Part shown: positions 56,905 to 64,000 of the stretch, piece by piece
How the letters are laid out: every line of letters begins with the position of its first letter
Numbering within the stretch: the stretch's first letter is position 1
Assembly: GCA_030144725.1 (NCBI GenBank)
Contig: JASKMD010000026.1
Span: 13,755,407 to 13,819,406 of the forward strand
From: Haematococcus lacustris
Taxonomy: Eukaryota > Chlorophyta > Chlorophyceae > Chlamydomonadales > Haematococcaceae
Reading direction: 5' to 3'
Length of the DNA stretch: 64,000 nucleotides
The notes under the pieces: model-generated
What the model was told of the DNA's origin: nothing
The model's database searches: none
What the model saw: only the letters and a program-made list of their open reading frames with translations
Program-made: the position numbers and the translations under genes

Positions 56905-58827
56905 TCAATTGACGGCAGGTTGCAATGGTGTAGGCATCACAATGTCATGGGCAAGCGCCGATGCCGCCTCATTGAAGCCGACATTCAGCAACAATTGCGC
57001 CAGCCACCTGCATTGGGCAAGCACGGCATCAACCGGGAGCAGTGGGACCCCATACTGTGCTGTGCAGAGGCCACCTGTGGCTCCCTCTGATGCTGTGCAG
57101 TCAGGGCACTGGAGGCGGCCCTGATTAGTCCACCCACCGCCGGGTAGTTTCATCATTCTTGAGGCAGGCGGTGAAACTTGGGTTGCACAGCAGCTCAGGC
57201 AGGCATGACCTCAGTGCCTCCCTTGCCCTGCACCCACCACTCAGTCACCGCATACAGTCAGTACGGCAGTACAGTCCTGCAGGGTCCTGCTCTGCTGGCA
57301 ACCAAATGACAGCCACCATGCCAAGGGTCCTTGCCCCTTATCGCAGTCAGCTTGTTTCGTTCCAGCATGGCAGCAGCAGCTATTGGTGAGAATACAAGCT
57401 GCTGGCAGCAAGGCGGCACACCTTGGGTTGTCGGACAAGCGCAGATAGCAGCGGATGATGTGCTTCAGCAGCCGCTGGGAGGGCTGTTCCTGGGCTGTCA
57501 CCTGGGTGAGGCAGCCCACAAGCAGCAGCACCCAGCCTAGCTTCAGCGCCCCACACAGCAGTGGGGCATGGCTGGCAGGGTGATGCGGCGCTGCCAGCCA
57601 GGGCTAGGACCATAAAAGGGTTGCGATGCACACCGATGCACACCTAACCACAGCCCGCTTTTCACCGTGAGGCTTCACTGACCAGGACTGAGCTAAGAAA
57701 TCCATGTGAGCTGTGCTATGTTTGTGGTGGGATCAGCTGGTCAGGAGGGGGCCGGGAGGGGAGCAGCTGATGAGGTGAGGTGAAGTTGGGGTGTGTTGGA
57801 GTGGGGTGGTGGGGGCTCAGAGGGGAGGGGCTGCTGGGAGGGGGGTCTCCTGAGGCTCCAGCGGAGAGGTGTGGGCATGGGGTGCAGTACACTCTGTGCC
57901 CAGCTGCATGCGCCCCATGCGGGACCACCTTCCTGGCACACCTGGGCGGTCACCATATTGCCTAGCACAGCTCCCACTGCAAAGAAACGCTCAGCTGTAG
58001 CACAAATGTAGGCAAGGCCAACCTACACGGGCAAAGCACACAAAAGTGTGACTGTGGTCATGACCTACGCACATGCTTTGTTGTACCCACATCGTCAAGG
58101 AGGATCTTTTGCACAATGAATGTCGCTACTGTCTTGGATAACTCGCTGCCAATCTCCATGGTCCTCAAGCACAGTGGGATGATCTCAGTTGAGAGCAGGA
58201 AGTTGATCACATCTGTGTCATCTACCTGAATCAACAGTGTTGCAACAGAGAGTATAGAACCTCGATATCAAGGGTATGCCAACGGTGCATGTGCCGGAGC
58301 AGGTTGCAGCAGTCACTAGCTTGCCCACAGCCGCAGCACACCTTAACCAGCGCTCCAATCACACCCAAACTGGTGAGGCGCAAGTACTCGAAAGGACGTG
58401 TCTTGCTGGAGGTATTCAGGAAGGGATAAAGGAACAACGGGATGTGAGCTGCAACAGTGCCACATACATTTCTTTAGGGGGTGTTACTATTTGCAACGCC
58501 TTGCACCACCCCGCTGCATCACGCACCTTGCAGGAACATTGCTCGCGTGTCAGTGTGCGAAGCGACGCACTGGAGCAATGCCAAGGCATTGCAGACGCGG
58601 TTTGAGGCATGGGCTGTCAGGGCTGGGGGCGAAAGAAGTGGGTAGATGCTGATGATTTCCTGTAACAGAGCTGCAATGGTGCCGAAGCTGTACCACAGGA
58701 ATGGCGCTAGCTCAGGAAAATTCTCTCGCTTTTTACTAAGTTCAAGGAGCGCATTCTCGCGCGTCTGTGGGTTGATCAGCTGGTGCACATGTGCCGCACA
58801 AGGGGCACTGGCATCGTCATGGGACAT
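56905..58827 (-). CDS. CNOT9: CCR4-NOT complex subunit CNOT9 (RCD1/CAF40)
   Basis: Armadillo-repeat scaffold of the CCR4-NOT deadenylase; binds GW/Trp-containing repressors and CNOT1 in the cytoplasm and nucleus. Seven exons close in phase to 294 residues, the family's usual length: 58827-58527, 58448-58342, 58225-58091, 58022-57942, 57489-57422, 57227-57138 and 57007-56905. Conserved blocks run nearly unbroken: [109 protein letters not shown] and [14 protein letters not shown]. The C-terminal ~25 residues after LNVG are not conserved. The start ATG lies shortly before the first helix. Confidence 0.97.
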
Positions 58828-59104
58828 CCTAGCGCCAGCTTCAATGCTTACGCCTGTGCCATGCCAACAGTAGCTCAGCCAAACGACGGCATATCAGAGC
58901 TTCGGGCGCAAATGCGTGAACAGCTGCGCAGCCAAAAAACCAACTAGACTAACTAGACCAACTAACTATACCAACTAGCTACTAAGTCGACCTTTAACAT
59001 CATTGTTACTGCCTTACAACGATGCTAAGGTAATAACCACCTCGACCAACTAGAATAAGCAGTCAAGAGTTACGAAAAACAGCACCGTACTATAGCAATC
59101 AGCG
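58828..59104. promoter_or_regulatory. Compact bidirectional promoter region
   Basis: Only 277 bp separate the start codons of CNOT9 (minus) and the GNAT gene (plus). The sequence is AT-richer than its surroundings, with repeats of ACTAGACCAACTA at 58945-58985. TATA-like ACTATAGC lies 15 bp before the plus-strand ATG. Confidence 0.6.
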
Positions 59105-61786
59105 ATGCCTTCCCTCTCAACTCCCACACAGCTCTACATTCGGGCAACAGAGGCGTCGCGATGGAAAACGGTTGTCAGCCTACACAGGTTTGCAAAGCTG
59201 GGTTCCAGCCCTGCATTCAACGCCCAGCAACTTACTGGACTACAAAACATCTTGCAGCAGCAGCAGCCAGCATGCACCTGCATAGGTGCATACTACCAAG
59301 AGGCGCCTGGGCAGGATGAACAGCTGGTGGGCTGCATTGTGGCCGTGCACACAGCCACCAGCACCATGTCCATCGTGTCCATCGTCGTCCGAGCCGACAT
59401 GCGCAGGCAAAGCATTGGCTCCAGGCTCCTGGCAGCCCTGCTCTCCCAGCAGACCTCACCCTCCATTACAGTGCAGTGTTGGGTCCCATGTCACCCACCC
59501 CATCACATTACACCCCTCCTCACGCGTGCTGGCTTCGCCATCACTACCGCTGGCGGACCCCTACCCGCTCCCCAAACCCCGGCCTGGGCTCCAGCAGGCT
59601 GCCAATTACTGGAGCTCAAGCCTAGCCCAACATCAACCGCTCTGCCCAGCTGCAGCCCAGCCCAGCCTGCAGCCCAGGCTACAACCCAGCCCAACCCAGC
59701 TCTCTCACCACCTCTAAACAACCTTCGCACAACGCCATGCGTAGAACAGGCACCCTATATTGCAGGGAGCTGCACAGCCCTGGCAGGCGCCCTGAGCTCA
59801 GCCAGCCCTGGCAACGCTGGCGGTGCCTGCACCACCCCTTCCAGCACCGCAGGCACTACAGCCAGTACAGCGTACAAGGCAGGCACTGGAACTGGCACAC
59901 TGGCCCCTGCCCGCCCCGTAGGGCTAAGCCCTCCTGGGGGTGCCGTGGGCCTGGACTTGAGTGCATCGGCCACGGGCCTAGGTCACTCCTTGATGGTTAA
60001 GGACGCTGGTCTCAGCACTGCCAGCCCTGCAGCCACACAGGGGCCAGGCGGCAGCAGCATCAACGCCAACAGTACAAGCAGCGACACTCCCAGTGACTTG
60101 AGCAGCAGCAGCAGCAGCTTGTCCAAGGTGGCCATGCCTGCAGTAATGCTGCGGGGCATGAGGGCTGAGGACCTGGGTCAGGCCATCTGGCTGCACCAGG
60201 CGGCACGGCTGAGGGGCCGCCCGGTCTTTGGCACAGGCCAGCACCTGGCTGGCATAAGGGTGAGGGCTGGTGAGCAAAGTGGGCGGGTGTCATGGTGAGG
60301 TGGACAGGCTGGTGGCTCTGCTGGCTGGTGTCCTTCCCTCCTGACCCTGCCCTCCTGGCCCTGCCCGCCTGACCCTGCCTGCCTGACCCTGCCTGCCTGA
60401 CCCTGCCTGCCTGACCCTGCCTGCCTGACCCTGCCTGCCTGGCCCTGCCTGCTTGACCCTGCCTGCCTGACCCTGCCTGCCTGACCCTGCCTGCCTGACC
60501 CTGCCTGCCTGACCCTGCCTGCCTGACTCTGCCTGACCCTGCCCGCCTGACCCTGGCCTGCCTTGTACAGGAGCTGTTGGAGTGTGCAGCCAGCAGCACC
60601 CATGGCGTACAGGGCTGGGTGGCGCTGCCCCTCTGTGGCTCTTCACCACTGGGCGTGATGACAGCTCAGACAGAAGACATGGAGGAGGACAACCTGCTGC
60701 TGCCTGGCCCAGCTGAAGCACAGGCTGCAGGGCAAGGCCAGCTGCTGCCTGGCCCTGCGCAGCAGCTGGTACTGTTGACGCTGGTGGTGGCCCCTGAGGC
60801 TCAGGGCAAGGGCGTGGCCCAAGCCCTGTGAGTGGCGTACACCTGCCCCTGACGTCCTCTCTCTCCCCCTTCCTCCTCCATTCCGTCTCCTTACCCTCTC
60901 CTTTGTCTCAATACCTGGCCCAACCCACCCACCCACCCACCCACCCACCCACCTGCCTGCCTGCCCATCATGATCAATGGTATCATCCACCCCACCTGGC
61001 CCTGCCTTTCCTACCTGCCCACTTGCATTCCCTCCTTTCCCCGTTCTCTCATTCAGTGGCTGACAACACCCACTCACCCAGCTGCCCTGTACCTTTTAGA
61101 TTGTTTATTCCCCGGTGCTCCGTCCCGTTTAATGACCATGACCCCCTCACTCCATGCTGTCACCTCATGGCTTGCCCCACAGGGTGGCGGAGCTCATAAA
61201 CACTGCCGGTGTTAACCCGCGGGTGCGACGGCTTGTCAGCGACGTCGCGTCCGGCAACACTCCCGCGCTGCGAGCACTCCTCCGCGCTGGTTTCAACGTT
61301 GACCGCGCACCTCCTAGCTTTCGCATCCCTGACGATGGCAGTGGTGCTGGGCAGGGGCAAGACGCGCAGGCGCCTGAACCCCGCCGCCGTGGACCTACCC
61401 GCAACCAGGTCGCTGGCACCAGCAGCAACAGAGCGCTTGCTGGATTCGGCGCACGACACGGGCCATCCAAGGGGCGTAGTAGCGACGCGCTCGAGACAAG
61501 CGATGCCAGCGTGGAGCTAGTGCTGGTCTTGCCAGGTGCTGGCTGCCCTCGGGGTGGACCGACCAACGTCCAGCCAAGTGCCAGGAGTTTGGGGCCTCGG
61601 CGGGGTGCAACTGCGTCGGCCGCAAGTGCGAGCGTCGGTTCGAGACCGCTGGTAACTGCAACCAGTCGCCACGTCTATAAGGCACACTGGGATGCTGAGC
61701 TTCGCACGGCCCAGCGCTGCGCGGTCGCCGTCCGGGGCCGCACGCCATGTGTCATAAGGCCGCAAACTGCCTTGCTGCGGTGTTGA
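59105..61786 (+). CDS. Double GNAT-domain N-acetyltransferase
   Basis: Predicted to transfer acetyl from acetyl-CoA to an amine. Three exons, 59105-60259, 60571-60827 and 61183-61786, close in phase to 671 residues. Domain 1 (about residues 10-175) has the acetyl-CoA loop in IVVRADMRRQSIGSRLLAAL (R-R-x-x-I-G). A Ser/Thr/Ala/Pro-rich linker of ~170 residues follows. Domain 2 begins at VMLRGMRAEDLGQAIWLHQA and has LLTLVVAPEAQGKGVAQAL (Q-G-K-G), its acetyl-CoA helix running across an intron into VAELINTAGVN; then LRALLRAGFNVDR. The C-terminal ~150 residues are Arg/Ser-rich and unrecognised, and might include unspliced intron. Substrate unknown. The Q-G-K-G loop makes domain 2 the more likely active one. 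Confidence 0.8.
60337..60560 (+). repeat. CCCTGCCTGCCTGA minisatellite in GNAT intron
   Basis: About 15 copies of a 14 bp CCTGCCTGACCCTG unit fill the intron 60260-60570. A CCCA microsatellite lies in the next intron at 60919-60950. Confidence 0.95.
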
Positions 61787-62769
61787 GTGCACCGGCGATG
61801 GCATCGACGGCGTGTTGACGGCGTGTGCTTACGGTCGCACGTGACGGCGTGTGTAGACGATGCTTTGTCGCCAAGTGCATTGACGAGGCGCATGCTAGGA
61901 GAAGAGACGAGGTGAGCCGCGGTCAGCGAGTGCTGCTCGTCCGGCAGTTGCCACCGGTTTGGCAAGGTCCCTCCGCTTTGATCATTGCATGAGAGTAAGA
62001 GCTTGCGCCTTGCTTGCCAACTTAACGCCATGTGCATGACTCACTCTGATCCGTTCATAGCTCACACCCCACCAAACTGGGCCTTACTGACAGTGACAGT
62101 GTCAACCTATGTCGGTGTCAGGGCTGTGCCAGTGGCAGTGCCAGTGCAGTATTAGAGCCAAAAGGCGGGCATGGCATGGCCATGTCATTGACTGAAGTGG
62201 CTTCGTGCAGCCGTGTAGGTAGGTGCAGCCACAGCGACATGGAGTATGCCAGGTCGGCGTCGAGGTTTACTGTGGTCGCTCAGCCAGTAAGGAAGAGAGG
62301 CATAGACTGAACTCTGGTGCATAGTTGTTGCCTGATGCCTAGCAGCTACACCAGGTTGACGGTGACAACGGTGTAAGGCCATCATCGCCACGAGCTCCTA
62401 CCACTAGCTCGAGCCTGCACCTGGCGCACAGTCAGTCTGCCTGCATCTGCGCCTGGGCCAGGCCAACACCACTGAGTTCCCGTGTACAAGCTGACGTTGC
62501 AGTCAAGTGTACCCAGGGCTGAGTCACACACTGATACAGACGTCAACGTCACACATCACAGAGCTGGGACGGGCGAGGTCTCCGGGGGTGAGGCGACCAA
62601 GGCAACCATCAATGCAACCGGCTGAAGCCGTCTGCTACCGTGGATACCCTGCCCCTGCCCCCTTGGCTTGGCTCGGCATGAACACGCCCCCCTCCCTGTT
62701 TTTCGCTTCGCATGCGTCGAGGTACCAGGCAGCACATGTCACACCTGAGCACAGTCTGGGCTGTTACCC
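61787..62769. other. Intergenic, nothing recognised
   Basis: Between the GNAT gene's stop and the putative terminal exon of the minus-strand partial gene. It contains short GTGTTGACGGCGTGT repeats (61810-61855) and AGTGACAGTGTCA/GTGCCAGTGGCAGTG repeats (62090-62145), but no coding signature. Confidence 0.5.
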
Positions 62770-64000
62770 TCACTGCAGCTTGGCTGCCTTGCTGCTCTGC
62801 TTAGGCGCTGCCTTGCCCTTGCGCACCAGCTTGCGCCACAGCCAGCGCAGCAGGTATGAGCCTGCAGCACGGGACACACAGTCGGCTGACACAGGGTTGC
62901 ATTGCTAGAGCCAGAGCCAGCTGCTGCTACTGCTACTGACAGCCTGGACGCCCTGACCCTGGCCATGAGACGTCAAGCACGACACATGCTGCTGTTGCCG
63001 CCGCTGCTGCTGCTGCTGCTGCCACTACTAATTGCCCTCCTGCTGCTGCCGCCACAGTCGCCACAGCTGCCACTGTGCCCGCTGCCCCAGTCCTAGCTCA
63101 AGGTGGTCAAGGGCGGTCAAGGGCCTACCTGGTGCAGACGCTGCAGCAGCTAGTGGCCCCCTAGCGCACACCGCCAGGCTGGGCTGCACCTGGTTCCTGT
63201 CCCCTCCAATCCCTGCTACCCCCCTCCCCAGCCGTGTCCCCAGCCCTGGCTGACATCACTACACTGTTGATGACGCCCGACCTGCTTGCATTTACCCCCC
63301 CTACTTGCCCTATTTCAATGCAACAGTGCCCCCACCCCCACCCTGAACTCTGCCCCTGCTCCTGCTCCTGCCCCTGCCCCTGCCCCTGCCCCTGCTCCTG
63401 CCCTTGCTCCTGCCCTTGCCCCTGCCCCTGCCCCTGCCCCTGCCCCTGCCCCTGCCCCTGCCCCTGCCCCTGCCCCTGCCCCTGCCCCTGCCCCTGCCCC
63501 TGCTCCTGCCCCTGCCCTTGCTCCTGCCCCTGCCCCTGCCCCTGGCCCTGCCCTTGCCCCTGGCCCTGCCCCTGCCCCAACCCCTCCCTCTTGCCCGCCC
63601 CCTGCTCCTGCCCTCGCCCCTGGCCCCTCTGTGGGAGGTGAGTCGCACCCACCTGACACTGTGCCTAGACCACTCCAGAAGGCCAGCGTGCGCTGCCTGC
63701 TCTGCTGCCGCCACTGCCGCAGCAGTGCCTGCTCCGCTAGGTAGGCCTCTGTGTAGATGGTGCGCGGCTCCATGGCGCGTGGCTTGCTGCGGGGAGGGTT
63801 GCTATAGGGCAGCAGCACCCGCACCTCTTGCACCAGCCCCTGCTGCTGCGGTGGGCCCTCCCCCCCACTGCCCTCCTCCTCCTCCTCCTCCTCCAGCTGC
63901 TGCTGCTGCCAGGGGGGCATATGCGGTTGCAGGAGGGATGGGAACGCTGCAGCCAGGCCCTGCCGCCACTCATCAGCGCTGATGCCGTACTGGTCTGCTA
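62770..64000 (-). CDS. Partial inverted duplicate of the unknown 51 kb gene
   Basis: Reading leftward from the window edge, ADQYGISADEWRQGLAAAFP to WRQQSRQRTLAFWSGLGTVS (64000 to ~63650) matches the first exon at 51479-51831 with only a few changes (Glu run two shorter, Gly to Gln after GPP, Thr to Ser at the end). The homology continues through the intron start to about 63340/51958. The gene continues beyond the window on its 5' side. Its 3' end differs: no TnpB/Fanzor-like exon follows. A possible terminal exon at 62861-62770 encodes SYLLRWLWRKLVRKGKAAPK...KLQ and a stop. The join of these parts is inferred. Function unknown. Confidence 0.5.
63350..63592. repeat. CCCCTG microsatellite in the intron of the duplicate gene
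   Basis: About 38 units of CCCCTG with CTCCTG, CCCTTG and CCCTGG variants occupy the place of the much shorter GGGGCA tract (51928-51945) in the first copy. The array expanded after, or contracted before, the duplication. Confidence 0.95.

Noticed and set aside
62902..63096. Leu/Pro-rich plus-strand ORF resembling a membrane segment
   Set aside because: It comes from CTG/CCG triplet runs, is short, and lies opposite the likely 3' part of the minus-strand gene.

Overview
The window looks like nuclear DNA of a chlamydomonadalean (volvocine-type) green alga. Reasons: genes are dense in short introns with GT-AG and occasional GC-AG ends; the DNA is very G/C rich; poly-Gln (CAG), poly-Ala and poly-Pro tracts are abundant; there is a secreted proline-rich wall-type protein; a selenoprotein W gene uses an in-frame TGA; and long pentanucleotide satellites sit inside introns. 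A Haematococcus-like genome is my best guess, but this is inference. Nothing prokaryotic, no rRNA and no CRISPR array was seen.

Layout. 1-11.8 kb: a minus-strand gene for a non-canonical poly(A)/poly(U) polymerase-type nucleotidyltransferase with a huge Gln/Pro/Ala-rich C-terminal part. 12.3-20.1 kb (+): a TauE/SafE-family membrane transporter. 20.1-25 kb: intergenic, with a ~3 kb element bounded by terminal inverted repeats (21.27-24.23 kb) and a ~120 bp hairpin element. 25.0-28.3 kb (+): a CBM20 starch-binding-domain protein. 29.7-33.6 kb (+): a secreted proline-rich protein with a propeller-like C-terminal part. 34.7-~41 kb (-): a methyl-CpG-binding-domain (MBD) protein whose MBD is split across introns; the intron after the second MBD exon holds a ~1 kb G/C satellite. 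42.1-43.2 kb (+): acireductone dioxygenase. 44.0-50.6 kb (-): the cohesin kleisin SCC1/RAD21, with all 17 exons resolved. ~51-52.2 kb (+): an unrecognised protein whose last exon carries a TnpB/Fanzor-like RuvC-III motif. 52.7-53.5 kb (+): selenoprotein W with Sec codon and SECIS. 54.4-55.1 kb (-): a coiled-coil ORF pair. 56.2-56.6 kb (+): a broken second Fanzor-like fragment. 56.9-58.8 kb (-): CNOT9/RCD1, all 7 exons resolved. 59.1-61.8 kb (+): a double GNAT acetyltransferase. 62.8-64.0 kb (-): an inverted duplicate of the unknown 51 kb gene, running off the window.

Several genes form head-to-head pairs (polymerase/TauE, MBD/dioxygenase, SCC1/unknown, CNOT9/GNAT). The genes do not form one pathway. 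They are housekeeping functions (cohesion, CCR4-NOT, methionine salvage, RNA tailing, chromatin reading) separated by mobile-element debris. The most unusual content is: (i) the selenoprotein W gene, which ordinary annotation would truncate; (ii) the spliced TnpB/Fanzor-like exon, followed directly by a ~225 bp repeat that also lies behind the dioxygenase gene; (iii) the inverted duplication carrying the same gene with a different 3' end; and (iv) the intronic GGGGC, CCCGA and poly-G satellites.

Exon boundaries were set by eye from splice signals, reading phase and family similarity. Where phases close perfectly (SCC1, CNOT9, dioxygenase, SelW, double GNAT) I am confident; the long low-complexity genes are only partly resolved.
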